The notes beneath the pieces were generated by a model, which was not told the origin of the DNA, made no database searches, and saw only the letters and a list, made by a program, of their open reading frames with translations. The position numbers and the translations under genes were made by a program. Source: Bacteroidales bacterium (GTDB taxonomy: Bacteria; Bacteroidota; Bacteroidia; Bacteroidales; P3). Taken from it: a stretch of DNA of 34,074 nt. The stretch spans positions 1-34,074 of the forward strand of contig JAFWOP010000148.1 of the NCBI GenBank assembly GCA_017545365.1. Reading direction: 5' to 3'. Positions 1 through 8,878 of this stretch are shown here, in pieces. The first letter of the stretch is position 1. Each line of letters begins with the position of its first letter.

Positions 1-133
1 GGAAGGTGCTCAACAGAGAGGAAAGGATGGCATGGTCGCCGCATCCGGGGCACCATTTTACCATCTGGTCGCTGGTGAAATCAGCCTTTGTATATTCAAC
101 TCCCGCTTTGGGAACGAAATGTCTCTTTGCCAT
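1..133 (-). CDS. korB: 2-oxoacid:ferredoxin oxidoreductase, beta subunit (5' part only)
   Basis: The ATG is at 133 on the minus strand and the gene runs off the left edge, so only about 44 codons are visible. Residues 28-37 read [10 protein letters not shown], the cysteine-containing start of the thiamine-diphosphate-binding beta subunit of 2-oxoglutarate (or related 2-oxoacid) ferredoxin oxidoreductases. In this family the beta subunit binds TPP and a 4Fe-4S cluster and, with the alpha subunit, converts a 2-oxoacid plus CoA to acyl-CoA, CO2 and reduced ferredoxin in the cytoplasm. It starts three bases after the korA stop, so the two are co-translated. Substrate preference cannot be read from this fragment. 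Confidence 0.9.
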   Translation of the reverse strand, partial: MAKRHFVPKAGVEYTKADFTSDQMVKWCPGCGDHAILSSLLSTF

Positions 134-136
134 GAC

Positions 137-1975
137 TTATTCTCCTAAAATTTTGGTGAAACATTCTTTAAGCTCGCCGACCTCGAAAGGCAGACCCATA
201 ATCTTGTTGTACTGCTGCATGGGGCACTCGGGGAACTGGGAGCGCAGGTAGCCGGCAAACTGACCGTTGTTCAGTTCGCAGACCACAATCTTTTTGTACT
301 TGCGCAGGATGTCGCTGGTGTTCTTAGGCAGCGGGCAGATATAGTTGAAGTGGGTATAGGCCACTTTCTTGCCTTCGTTGTTCAGCTCTTCCACAGCCAA
401 GGTGATAGCACCTGCAGTGCCGCCCCAACCGATAACGAGCAGGTCAGCGTCGGGGTTTCCAGTCACCTCTTGATTGGGGATGTAGTTGGCCACGCGGTTC
501 ACCTTCTCCTGACGGTTGTAGGTCATCAGGGCGTGGTTCTCCGGGTCGGTGCTAAGAGGACCGTCGGGGCATTTCTCAAGGCCGCCTACGCGATGGCGCA
601 GACCTTCCATGCCGGGCAGAGCCCATTCGCGGGCAAAGGTCTCGGGGTCGCGGCGGAACGGACGGTAGTTCGGGTCGTTGGGCTTGGCCAGACGAGGAGT
701 GATGCTCGGCAGGTCGGCGACCTTCGGGATGCGGAACAGCTGTGAGCCATTGCCCAGATAGCCATCGGTGAGCAGGATGACGGGAGTCATATGCTCCAAA
801 GCCAGTTTGGCTGCGGTGTAAGCCCAGTAGAAGCAGTTGGCACTGCTCGAGGCGGCGACAACGATAAGGGGAGCCTCACCGTTACGGCCATAGAGGGCCT
901 GGTTCAAGTCGCTCTGCTCGGTCTTGGTGGGCAGACCCGTTGAGGGGCCGCCACGCTGGACATCGACCACCACCAAAGGCAGCTCGGTCATCACAGCAAG
1001 ACCCAAAGCCTCGCTCTTCAGCGACAGACCGGGACCGGAAGTGCTGGTGCAGGCCAGGGCGCCGGCATAGCTGGCACCGATAGCGGAGCAGATGCCTGCA
1101 ATCTCGTCTTCGGCCTGGAACACGCGAGCACCCAAAGCCTTGTGCTTTGACAGCTCGACCATCACGTCCGTGGCAGGAGTGATAGGATAGCTGCCAAGGA
1201 ACAGGCGACGTCCGCTACGCTCAGAAGCAGCCAGCAGACCCCAAGCGGTGGCCACATTACCGGTGATATTGCGGTAGCGGCCCTTGGGCATCTCGGCGTG
1301 GGCGACTTCAAAGATATGGGAGTGGATAACCTCCAGTTTGTCGGCATACTCATAACCCTCACTCAGCACAGCCTTGTTCAGCTTGATGACATCGGGTTTC
1401 TTGGCAAACTTGCGCTCCAGATAAGCAAAGGTCTGGTCAAGTTTCTTGTGCGTCATATAGAAAATGATACCCAGTGCAAACATGTTGCGGCACTTGTCGG
1501 CAGTCTTCTTGTCAGCACCCTGTTCCTGACCGATGCGGGCGGTGAACGATGTGATGGGGGCCTTGATGATGGTATAGGCGTGCTCCATCTCGTCGGTGAA
1601 GGGGTTCTCCTTGTAGCCGGCCTTTTCCATAGCCTCGTCGGTAAAGGTGTCGATATCCACAATCACCGAAGCACCCTTCTTTGCCCACTTCAGATTCGAC
1701 TTGAAGGAAGCAGGGTTCATAGCCACGAGGATGTCGCACTTGTCGCCCGAGCTGTAAATATGGTTACCCACATGCACCTGATAGCCCGATACGCCAGCGA
1801 TGGTGTTGTGCGGGGCACGGATCTCGGCGGGATAGTCGGGGAAGGTGGCGATGTCATTCCCCGTCAGGGCAGAAGCATCGGAAAAGAGCGTTCCCGACAG
1901 CTGCATTCCGTCGCCGGAATCGCCGGCAAAGCGGACAACGAGGTCGTCTTTATTAACTATCTGATCTTTTGACAT
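137..1975 (-). CDS. korA: 2-oxoacid:ferredoxin oxidoreductase, fused gamma-alpha subunit
   Basis: A 612-residue protein, the usual length for the fused gamma/alpha form. The N-terminal 190 residues are the gamma domain, opening with RFAGDSGDGMQLSG near residue 15. The alpha (pyrimidine-binding) domain follows from about residue 215, with YPITPATDVM and TSTSGPGLSLKSEALGLA, and a transketolase C-terminal-like domain ends the protein. With KorB it makes succinyl-CoA (or another acyl-CoA) and reduced ferredoxin. A longer reading frame extends to 2041, but the ATG at 1975 fits the family N-terminus and lies downstream of a good promoter at 2019-2026, which would fall inside the longer frame. The gene order korA-korB, three bases apart, is typical of Bacteroidales. 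Confidence 0.93.
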   Translation of the reverse strand: MSKDQIVNKDDLVVRFAGDSGDGMQLSGTLFSDASALTGNDIATFPDYPAEIRAPHNTIAGVSGYQVHVGNHIYSSGDKCDILVAMNPASFKSNLKWAKKGASVIVDIDTFTDEAMEKAGYKENPFTDEMEHAYTIIKAPITSFTARIGQEQGADKKTADKCRNMFALGIIFYMTHKKLDQTFAYLERKFAKKPDVIKLNKAVLSEGYEYADKLEVIHSHIFEVAHAEMPKGRYRNITGNVATAWGLLAASERSGRRLFLGSYPITPATDVMVELSKHKALGARVFQAEDEIAGICSAIGASYAGALACTSTSGPGLSLKSEALGLAVMTELPLVVVDVQRGGPSTGLPTKTEQSDLNQALYGRNGEAPLIVVAASSSANCFYWAYTAAKLALEHMTPVILLTDGYLGNGSQLFRIPKVADLPSITPRLAKPNDPNYRPFRRDPETFAREWALPGMEGLRHRVGGLEKCPDGPLSTDPENHALMTYNRQEKVNRVANYIPNQEVTGNPDADLLVIGWGGTAGAITLAVEELNNEGKKVAYTHFNYICPLPKNTSDILRKYKKIVVCELNNGQFAGYLRSQFPECPMQQYNKIMGLPFEVGELKECFTKILGE

Positions 1976-2018
1976 ATTTGAATGTTTTAGATAAATATTG
2001 CTTGATTTGTTTGAGATG

Positions 2019-2026
2019 CAAAGATA
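2019..2026 (-). promoter_or_regulatory. Bacteroidetes -7 promoter element for korAB
   Basis: On the minus strand the sequence is TATCTTTG, matching the TAnnTTTG box of the Bacteroidetes primary sigma factor. It lies 43 bases before the korA ATG at 1975. No clean -33 TTTG is seen at the usual distance. Confidence 0.7.
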
Positions 2027-2041
2027 CAAAAAAATATCCAC

Positions 2042-2471
2042 ATATTATTACTGAATATTATAAATAAAAACAACATCGCATGTTCATATTTCACCAACAG
2101 ACACATATCCAACAGCATACACCAATAAAACATATTACTATCCATCATGTTAAACTTGGAAGAACCTACTTTTGCAGGATAAACGGCACATGTGCGGCAA
2201 ACTTGGAGATTCCATATCTCGTCACTTCTCCCCTCCCCTTATTTCGAACCATATTCTGACAACAGTACATCCCCATTGCGGACACTCTCAAAATGTAATC
2301 TCTCTATGGAAATTAAACAAAGGCCCACCTGGCATAACCCGTCTTGCAAACAGCCACAGAACCGAGCAGCAACGCAACCCAGAATGCCATCCGGGGCATC
2401 CCCGTCGAAAAGGAAGTTTTAATTTGAGGAGCTTTTTAAAGAAAAAAAACGGATAGATGTCATTTTTTTTG
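2042..2471. other. Intergenic region between divergent korA and MORN gene
   Basis: This 430-base gap between divergent genes is AT-rich near korA and more mixed further on. Both strands have short open frames here, but none has coding character, a start context or a recognisable protein. One promoter-like TACTTTTG lies at 2167-2174 on the plus strand with no convincing gene behind it, so a small RNA or a decayed gene is possible. Nothing else is recognised. Confidence 0.5.
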
Positions 2472-2479
2472 TACCTTTG
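2472..2479 (+). promoter_or_regulatory. Bacteroidetes -7 promoter element at head of the 14.5-kb plus-strand gene run
   Basis: TACCTTTG lies 17 bases before the ATG at 2497 and directly follows a T-rich stretch. It gives a very short leader. It is the only TAnnTTTG box found in the gaps between genes from here to the terminator at 17073. Confidence 0.75.
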
Positions 2480-2496
2480 CAAAAAAATATGCACCA

Positions 2497-3144
2497 ATGA
2501 AAACGATACTAAACACCGTTTTGCTGGCGTTAATATTACTGACATCCAGCCATTTCGCCATTGGACAGGTATCCCGCCCTGTAGTTTACAAGAGCGGCAA
2601 TGTGTACCATGGCGCTTTTGACAAGTTCACCCGACCGAACGGCTTCGGAACAATGGACTTCCCCAACGGCGACAAATACGAAGGCGAGTGGGTGAAGGGG
2701 AAGTACCACGGCAAGGGAGTATACATCTATGCCGATGGGGGAAGACTGGAAGGCTCGTGGGAGAACGGAAAGATGGTAGGTCCAGGCGTGATATACTTCC
2801 CAAACGGCGACGTGATTGAGGCCGACTTCACCGACGGCACCTCGCAAACCGGCAAAGGCAAATTCACCTATGCAAACGGTTGCGTCTATGAGGGCGACCT
2901 CGTGGACGGTGTGCCAGAAGGCGAAGGCAAGAAAGTTTGGCCAAACGGAGCCACTTATACCGGACAATGGCACAAAGGGGCCATGAGTGGACAAGGGGAG
3001 TATGTCTTTGAAAACGGCGCCCGCTACAAGGGAGCTTGGGCCAATGGCCGGTACAACGGCGAAGGCACCTACACCACCAGCACTGGCAAGGTGACCCACG
3101 CAATCTATAAAAATGGAAAAGTGGAAAAGGTAATTGAAGACTAA
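2497..3144 (+). CDS. Secreted MORN-repeat protein
   Basis: A 215-residue protein. Residues 1-24 form a signal peptide (hydrophobic LLALILL core, ending FAIGQ), so the product leaves the cytoplasm. Nearly all the rest is tandem MORN repeats of about 23 residues, with the YxGxxxxGxxxGxGxxxxxxG pattern: for example YEGEWVKGKYHGKGVYIYAD, YEGDLVDGVPEGEGKKVW, YTGQWHKGAMSGQGEYVF and YKGAWANGRYNGEGTYTT. About seven units can be counted. MORN repeats form an elongated beta-sheet and are often protein- or lipid-contact modules; no enzyme domain is present. The gene follows promoter 2472-2479 and is 16 bases upstream of a secreted subtilase, so co-expression is likely. Its specific role is unknown. Confidence 0.85.
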   Translation: MKTILNTVLLALILLTSSHFAIGQVSRPVVYKSGNVYHGAFDKFTRPNGFGTMDFPNGDKYEGEWVKGKYHGKGVYIYADGGRLEGSWENGKMVGPGVIYFPNGDVIEADFTDGTSQTGKGKFTYANGCVYEGDLVDGVPEGEGKKVWPNGATYTGQWHKGAMSGQGEYVFENGARYKGAWANGRYNGEGTYTTSTGKVTHAIYKNGKVEKVIED

Positions 3145-3160
3145 CTATACATTATTTATT

Positions 3161-5326
3161 ATGCGCAAAATCATTATCATCTTGGCAATACTGTTTGCAT
3201 CAGTACAAACAAATGGACAACAAGTGAGCCTGAACACTAATGGCAAGTGCGACGGCATCACCCAAGTGGAACTGCAAAAGATGCAGCGTTCCAAGTCTGG
3301 CAAAGAAGAAATACGGCTTTTGGCCAAAGTCAGAGATGGGTTCGACTCGCGTAAACTCGCTTCGCAGGGCATCACCGTTGGAACCAAAGCCGGCAACATT
3401 GTCACTCTGCGCCTGCCGCTCGACAAGATTGCACTACTGCAGTCCTCACCCGATATTCTACAGTACAGCATTTCGCAGAAAATCTTCCCCACCATGGACC
3501 GCACACGTGTCGACACCCGTACCGATAGTGTACAGCAAGGTCTCGGACTGCCCCGTGCCTATACAGGCAAGGATGTGTTGATAGGCATCACCGATTGGGG
3601 ATTCGACTACAAGCATCCCAACTACAACAACAACGGTGCCGACAATCGCCGTCTTTTGCGCGCTTGGGACCAGTTCAGACTTAAAGGCCCCGCACCCGAG
3701 GGGTATGACTATGGTACCGAAATAGTGGGTCGCCATGACCTTCTGGAAGCCGGTGGCGACACTTCGGGACTGTATGGCTATGCCACCCACGGCACCCACG
3801 TGGCCGGTATATGTGCCGGCAGGGGCATCGAGGGCAGGTACCGTGGCCAGGCACCCGACGCTAATCTGCTGTTTGCATCGTTCTATCTCGAACTCCCTTC
3901 GTGGATTGATGCTGTGGGCTGGATGAAGAACGTGGCCAAGGAGGAAGGCAAGCGCCTTGTTGTCAACAACAGCTGGGGCATGTATACCCTTGGCCCCATC
4001 GACGGCACATCGCTGGCAAGCCAGGCCATCAACAACCTTTGCGACAGCGGTATCGTCTTCGTCACCAGCGGCGGCAACTGTGGAGACGACAAATTCCACA
4101 TCTCCCACACCTTCGAGCCCACCAGTTCCGACACCATTCGCACCATCGCACGTTATTATGGCTATCAGGAAATCGGCGAAGCCATCACCTTCTGGGGCGA
4201 GCCTGGCAAACACTTCGACGTGTCGTTTGCCATGTTCAACGAGAACGATTCTGTCTGCATGCCTTGGGTGAGTACTAACGACAACGGCGCACACCCGTGG
4301 GTGCATTTCACCGACGGTGTTTACTACCTGGACAGCACCTTGGTGGCCTCAAACGGTGACAGACTACACTTTGACCTGATAGTGGAAAGCTCAAACATAT
4401 TCAACGGACGCCCTCATGTGATACTGAATGTGGACAAAAATACCGCATACGGCATCCTTGTAGCTTTCACAGCAAACGAGGGTACTGTCCACGCTTGGAA
4501 TGTATGCATATTGGAGAATGGTGCCGGCAACATGGGTGCCGCATTTTCCAATAACTCACTGCCGTACCTCACTGCCGGCGACAACCGTTGTGGCATCGGC
4601 GAACCCGCATGTGCCGAGGGTGCCATTGCGGTTGCTGCCCATTCTGCCCTAACTCAACGCAACGATGGCACTGTTATCCCCGGCATGCTGGCCAGTTTCT
4701 CTAGCAAAGGCCCCGTGATTGACGGCCGCCGCAAACCTGAAATCTCCGCCCCTGGAACCAACGTGGTCTCCTCCATCAGTTCTTACTCCGACGAGACCTA
4801 TCAACCTCGAATGTCTTTCGAGCACGGTGGCAGAACTTATATCTGGTCCAGCATGTCTGGTACCTCCATGTCAGGTCCTGCCGTGACAGGAATTGTAGCC
4901 TTGATGCTTGAGGCCAACAAGGACCTCACCCCTTCGCAAGTGAGGGACATCCTGTGCCAAACCGCTTACAACGACAGAGAGACCGGTCCCCTGCATGCCA
5001 ACGACAGCATGAGCGACGCTTGGGGCTGGGGCAAGGTGAACGCCTTGGCAGCAGTGAACGAAGCGCTGGCACGTGTCGACATTCAGGAGGCGGACGAAAG
5101 CTGGTTTGATAAGTCGCTCCAGGTGTATCCCAATCCTGCCAGCGAGAGAATCACTATCATGACTGGCCGCCACACCCCTGAGAGGGTGACCATCTACGCC
5201 ATCAACGGCACAGAGATGATGAGCCTTGATGTGGTGATGGAGGCCACTGTGGACATTTCCAGTCTTCCCCTCGGAGTGTATGTGCTGAAATGCGGTGCCC
5301 GCACCGCCCGTGTGGTACGTCAATAA
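3161..5326 (+). CDS. Subtilisin-like (S8) serine protease with type IX secretion sorting domain
   Basis: A 721-residue protein. The start at 3161 gives a clean signal peptide (MRKIIIILAILFASVQTNGQ); a start at 3134 would overlap the previous gene and add a poor N-terminus. The S8 catalytic triad is visible: Asp145 in ITDWGFD, His210 in THGTHVAG and Ser569 in SGTSMSGPAV. About 360 residues separate His and Ser, so a large insert, probably a beta-sandwich domain, interrupts the peptidase fold as in other Bacteroidetes subtilases. The last 75 residues (VYPNPASERITI ... LPLGVYVLK) form a type A C-terminal domain recognised by the type IX secretion system, so the enzyme should be exported to the cell surface or medium. 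Its substrate cannot be inferred. Confidence 0.92.
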   Translation: MRKIIIILAILFASVQTNGQQVSLNTNGKCDGITQVELQKMQRSKSGKEEIRLLAKVRDGFDSRKLASQGITVGTKAGNIVTLRLPLDKIALLQSSPDILQYSISQKIFPTMDRTRVDTRTDSVQQGLGLPRAYTGKDVLIGITDWGFDYKHPNYNNNGADNRRLLRAWDQFRLKGPAPEGYDYGTEIVGRHDLLEAGGDTSGLYGYATHGTHVAGICAGRGIEGRYRGQAPDANLLFASFYLELPSWIDAVGWMKNVAKEEGKRLVVNNSWGMYTLGPIDGTSLASQAINNLCDSGIVFVTSGGNCGDDKFHISHTFEPTSSDTIRTIARYYGYQEIGEAITFWGEPGKHFDVSFAMFNENDSVCMPWVSTNDNGAHPWVHFTDGVYYLDSTLVASNGDRLHFDLIVESSNIFNGRPHVILNVDKNTAYGILVAFTANEGTVHAWNVCILENGAGNMGAAFSNNSLPYLTAGDNRCGIGEPACAEGAIAVAAHSALTQRNDGTVIPGMLASFSSKGPVIDGRRKPEISAPGTNVVSSISSYSDETYQPRMSFEHGGRTYIWSSMSGTSMSGPAVTGIVALMLEANKDLTPSQVRDILCQTAYNDRETGPLHANDSMSDAWGWGKVNALAAVNEALARVDIQEADESWFDKSLQVYPNPASERITIMTGRHTPERVTIYAINGTEMMSLDVVMEATVDISSLPLGVYVLKCGARTARVVRQ

Positions 5327-5339
5327 TACTGCAAGACGG

Positions 5340-6338
5340 ATGTTAAAGGCTTTTCGCAACAACGATATCATTGTCCAGATAATCGTCATTCTGGCGGTGG
5401 CGGGACTGATGTGGGCAAAAAGTTTTGCCTACCCCCTTTCCACACCCCCTTCAGGTGGCGGCAGCCTGTTCTACTGGCTGACGGGGGCGATGAGTCCCAC
5501 CCTGGCCACGGCGCTGGGTTTTGTGTTGATGCTAGCGGAGGGAGTTTTGCTCACCAGCATATTATATCGTCATAAACTGATCGGCCAGGGCACATTGCTC
5601 CCGGTACTGTTCTTTGTGATAGCCATGAGCATTGGACGGCCCTCACTCACCCCTGTCATGCTGGGCACCCTCTTCCTGTTGGTGGGCATCGACCAACTGC
5701 TTATCACCAGCACCCTTCTCTCCATCGGACTTGACAAGACCTTCGGCGCAGCAGCCTGCGTAGGATTATCCATTGTGCTTTGTCCAACCATGGTTGTGTT
5801 TGTAATTCCCGTCATCATCAGCATGTTCAATTTCAGTCTCTACAGCTGGCGCGACTGGGCCATGTTCATCCTCGGTCTGCTTGCCCCATGGATTATTGTG
5901 GAGACTTACTACTGGCTGTGCGACGAGATGTTCTATCGCAACTACCTGTTGTGGTACACTGTCACCGACATTCATCTGTCGGCATGGGGCAATGTGCTGC
6001 AGTGGATATGGAGTATCCTCTTCCTGCTCTTGCTGGTGTGCGGCCTGTTCAAGGTGATAGGCTCAAGCCGCAACCACAATATCAACTTCAACAAGAATAT
6101 AACCACGCTGTTGCTATTCACCATCGGCAGCGTCGGACTGACCTTGTATACACAGCTCTTCCCAGTACCTGCCGAAGCATACGCCATCCCCTTTGCCTGC
6201 TGTACCACCTATCTGTTTGCCAACGGGAGCTCAACGAGTAGCTTCTCATCACGGCGCAACGACATCTGGATTAATGTGGCCTTTGTAGTGATTGTGGTCT
6301 TCTTTGCTGTGATAAACATGATAACACCTATTGCTTAA
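5340..6338 (+). CDS. Polytopic inner-membrane protein, DUF6427-like
   Basis: A 332-residue, very hydrophobic protein with about eight or nine membrane segments across its length. The ATG at 5340 (MLKAFRNNDIIVQ) is preferred to a start at 5295, which lies inside the preceding protease. Overall length, the short polar N-terminus and the spacing of hydrophobic segments resemble the DUF6427 family of Bacteroidetes membrane proteins; this is from pattern memory and is tentative. No catalytic motif is recognised. The gene begins 13 bases after the protease stop and ends three bases before rnhB, so it is translated as part of the same run. Function unknown. Confidence 0.75.
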   Translation: MLKAFRNNDIIVQIIVILAVAGLMWAKSFAYPLSTPPSGGGSLFYWLTGAMSPTLATALGFVLMLAEGVLLTSILYRHKLIGQGTLLPVLFFVIAMSIGRPSLTPVMLGTLFLLVGIDQLLITSTLLSIGLDKTFGAAACVGLSIVLCPTMVVFVIPVIISMFNFSLYSWRDWAMFILGLLAPWIIVETYYWLCDEMFYRNYLLWYTVTDIHLSAWGNVLQWIWSILFLLLLVCGLFKVIGSSRNHNINFNKNITTLLLFTIGSVGLTLYTQLFPVPAEAYAIPFACCTTYLFANGSSTSSFSSRRNDIWINVAFVVIVVFFAVINMITPIA

Positions 6339-6341
6339 GAA

Positions 6342-6965
6342 ATGCTGAAAAGTCAATACACCCCCGATTTGATAGAATGCGGATGCGACGAGGCCGGCCG
6401 CGGCTGCCTTGCCGGAGCCGTCTTCGCTGCGGCGGTGATTCTGCCCAAAGACTACAGCAACACAACCCTTAACGATTCGAAACAGCTCACCGAGCGGCAA
6501 CGCTATGCCCTCAGAACAGAAATTGAACACGATGCCCTGGCCTGGGCAGTGGCCAGCGTCAGCGCCTCGGAGATAGACAAGACCAACATCCTGCGAGCCT
6601 CGATGCATGCAATGAACATGGCAGTGGCCCAGCTGGACATCACACCCGAGCTGCTGCTAATCGATGGCAACCGTTTCTACAACGAAGGGCTGATACCTTA
6701 CTTCACCATCGTCAAGGGGGATGGAAAATACATGTCGATTGCAGCTGCCTCGATTCTCGCCAAGACCTATCGCGACGACTATATGAACGAACTGAACGCC
6801 CAATATCCTCAGTACGGATGGGACAAGAACAAAGGCTATCCCACCGCCGCACACTACGCAGCTCTGGCCCAGCACGGTCCTTCACCCGTCCACAGGATGA
6901 CTTTTAAACTTTCCCACATCGACTCGGGCAATGCCACAAAACGCGCCCCGAAAAACAACCAATAG
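6342..6965 (+). CDS. rnhB: Ribonuclease HII
   Basis: A 207-residue protein of normal family length. It cuts the RNA strand of RNA-DNA hybrids and removes single ribonucleotides from DNA in the cytoplasm. Motifs in order: CDEAGRG with Asp16 and Glu17, NDSKQL at 44-49, LLIDGN with Asp108, [21 protein letters not shown] with the final acidic residue at Asp145, and [13 protein letters not shown]. All four metal-binding acidic residues of the family are present. It lies three bases after a membrane protein gene and six before the next gene, so it is embedded in an operon rather than separately controlled. Confidence 0.96.
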   Translation: MLKSQYTPDLIECGCDEAGRGCLAGAVFAAAVILPKDYSNTTLNDSKQLTERQRYALRTEIEHDALAWAVASVSASEIDKTNILRASMHAMNMAVAQLDITPELLLIDGNRFYNEGLIPYFTIVKGDGKYMSIAAASILAKTYRDDYMNELNAQYPQYGWDKNKGYPTAAHYAALAQHGPSPVHRMTFKLSHIDSGNATKRAPKNNQ

Positions 6966-6971
6966 GACAGC

Positions 6972-7517
6972 ATGAACGTAGTAGAGAAAATAAGGGAGCA
7001 ATATAAAAACAACATGATGCAGGAACTTGTGGTCAAACCCCACAGGAAGCGCATCATGCATCTCGACGACGTGCGCAGCATCGGAGTGATAGCCCATGGG
7101 CTTACCGACACCGAACAGATTACCCTCAGCCAATTCACCCACCACATGACCAACCGCGGGAGTATGGTAAGGAAAATTGAGCTGCCCCTTAACGCCGACG
7201 AACTGCTTGACAAATACGGTCTTCCAAAGCCCGACTTCATGCAGTTGTTTACCAGCTACCACTACGACGTACTTATCGACACCACTACGGGCAACGACCT
7301 TTATGGCCCTTATGTCACCCTCAACGCCTCTTCAAGTCTGCGCGTAGGCTATGGCGGGACGCCCCCTGCAACCGCTCCCGGCACATCCGCCGACAAACCC
7401 GCACCCAAAGCCTACCTCAACATCTACGACCTCATCATCCTCGGCAACCAACCCTACGAGCTGTCGCATTACTTGACCAACATACTCGAATACCTCGTCA
7501 TGATCAAAAAAAGTTAG
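6972..7517 (+). CDS. Uncharacterised DUF6913-like protein upstream of dapA
   Basis: A 181-residue cytoplasmic protein without signal peptide or membrane segment. An AGGACA sequence sits just before the ATG. The N-terminal half is basic (KPHRKRIMHLDD at 22-33). The middle has a YDVLIDTTTGNDLYGPYVTL stretch, and a Pro/Ala-rich low-complexity insert (TPPATAPGTSADKPAPK) precedes a conserved-looking C-terminus (NIYDLIILGN ... YLVMIKKS). This arrangement and the position just before dapA match the DUF6913 family of Bacteroidetes as I remember it; no function is established. It might accompany dapA in lysine or peptidoglycan precursor supply, but only the neighbourhood suggests that. Confidence 0.75.
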   Translation: MNVVEKIREQYKNNMMQELVVKPHRKRIMHLDDVRSIGVIAHGLTDTEQITLSQFTHHMTNRGSMVRKIELPLNADELLDKYGLPKPDFMQLFTSYHYDVLIDTTTGNDLYGPYVTLNASSSLRVGYGGTPPATAPGTSADKPAPKAYLNIYDLIILGNQPYELSHYLTNILEYLVMIKKS

Positions 7518-7535
7518 AATAAAATAATACAAGAT

Positions 7536-8420
7536 ATGAAGAATCCATTTGTCGGAACGGGTGTAGCCCTCGTGACCCCCTTCCGTAAACAAGAGACCAT
7601 CGACTTCAGCAAACTGGAGAAGCTTATCGACGACATCATCAACAACGGTGTCGACTATATTGTCGCTTTGGGCACCACCAGCGAGGCCGCTACCATGACC
7701 GATACCGAACGGCATGCCCTGCAAGACTTTATCGTCGAATGCGTGGGTGGACGCTGTCCCATCATGCTGGGACTGGGTGGCAACAACACTCTGGCCGTCC
7801 GCGATGCAATCGCCAACACCAATTTCGACGGCATCAACGGTATCCTGTCTGTGGCCCCTTACTATAACAAACCCAACCAACGTGGACTGGCTCAGCATTT
7901 CAAACATGTTGCCGAGGCCTCACCCGTACCAGTGATTGTGTACAACGTACCCGGACGCACCGGAGTGAACATGACTGCCGAGACCACCCTGTCGCTGGCA
8001 CGCGAATGCCCCAACATTATTGGCATCAAGGAGGCTTCGGGAAACCTGAACCAAGTGATGCAGATACTTCACGACAAACCCGACGACTTTGCAGTGATTT
8101 CCGGCGACGACTCGCTCACACTGCCCATGGTGCTGATGGGTGCTCAAGGTGTGATATCTGTGATAGCCAACTCCATGCCCAAAGAGATGTCGACCATGGT
8201 TCGCCATGCATTGAAAGGGGATGTCAAGAAGGCCGTACCGCTTCATTTCCGTCTGCTGCCGCTCATGAATGCCATTTTTGAAGAGGGCAATCCTTCAGGT
8301 ATCAAAGCCCTGCTCGAAATCCAAGGCAAAATAGGGAACACGCTGAGACTTCCGCTTGTGAAGGTGAGTAAACCCCTTTACAATAAACTTTCCTCACTGT
8401 ATGAAGAGTTTAACGGATAA
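7536..8420 (+). CDS. dapA: 4-hydroxy-tetrahydrodipicolinate synthase
   Basis: A 294-residue TIM-barrel aldolase of standard length. It condenses pyruvate with aspartate semialdehyde, the first committed step to lysine and meso-diaminopimelate for peptidoglycan. Active-site features are visible: GTTSEAAT with Thr47 and Thr48, YNVPGRTG with Tyr136 and Arg141, and the Schiff-base Lys165 in GIKEASG. The last 20 bases overlap the start of the following thioesterase gene, which suggests translational coupling. The residue identities make a DapA assignment stronger than N-acetylneuraminate lyase or other members of the superfamily. Confidence 0.96.
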   Translation: MKNPFVGTGVALVTPFRKQETIDFSKLEKLIDDIINNGVDYIVALGTTSEAATMTDTERHALQDFIVECVGGRCPIMLGLGGNNTLAVRDAIANTNFDGINGILSVAPYYNKPNQRGLAQHFKHVAEASPVPVIVYNVPGRTGVNMTAETTLSLARECPNIIGIKEASGNLNQVMQILHDKPDDFAVISGDDSLTLPMVLMGAQGVISVIANSMPKEMSTMVRHALKGDVKKAVPLHFRLLPLMNAIFEEGNPSGIKALLEIQGKIGNTLRLPLVKVSKPLYNKLSSLYEEFNG

Positions 8421-8829
8421 AGCCCGCGAGGTGTTTGCAAACGACCTGTACGCCACTCAGGCCACAGGCGTGGTGATTGAGAGTGTCGAGCCAAGGTGCG
8501 CAATCTGCAGTCTCAAGCTGAACAACACCCACCGCAATGCCATGGGTGCCGTAATGGGTGGCGTAATGTTCACCCTTTCCGACCTTGCATTTGCCGCAGC
8601 GGCCAACAGCCAATGTCTGGAAGAGGACCGCGAGATAGAATGGGTATCGCTCAGCAGCAATATCCAATTCCTCTCACAACCCAAAGGCGACACCCTTCAA
8701 GCCCGTACCGAGCTTATCAAACAGGGACAAACCACTTGCGTCTACCACATCATTGTTTCCGACTCGTCTGGCCGTACCGTTTCCATCATCACCACAACAG
8801 GCATCCGTATTCCCGTAATACCCTTTTGA
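8401..8829 (+). CDS. Hotdog-fold thioesterase, PaaI/YbgC-like
   Basis: A 142-residue protein of the single-hotdog acyl-CoA thioesterase type. Residues 46-63 (NAMGAVMGGVMFTLSDLA) correspond to the family segment HGGxxxxLxDxA, in which a backbone glycine and an acidic residue help bind and hydrolyse the thioester. SLSSNIQFLSQPKGD matches the next strand pair. The usual histidine before the double glycine is replaced here (NAMGAVMGG), so the exact chemistry is uncertain. The start overlaps the dapA stop by 20 bases in another frame. The substrate (a CoA or ACP thioester) is unknown. Confidence 0.85.
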   Translation: MKSLTDKAREVFANDLYATQATGVVIESVEPRCAICSLKLNNTHRNAMGAVMGGVMFTLSDLAFAAAANSQCLEEDREIEWVSLSSNIQFLSQPKGDTLQARTELIKQGQTTCVYHIIVSDSSGRTVSIITTTGIRIPVIPF

Positions 8830-8878
8830 ACAAAGAAACCACAGAACAGTTTACCATCTCAACCACCTGCAACATATC

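Noticed and set aside
2172..2456. Open frames of 94 and 76 codons in the gap before the MORN gene
   Set aside because: The translations are rich in Pro, His, Ser and Cys with no domain, signal or conserved look, and two frames overlap; typical of chance open frames.
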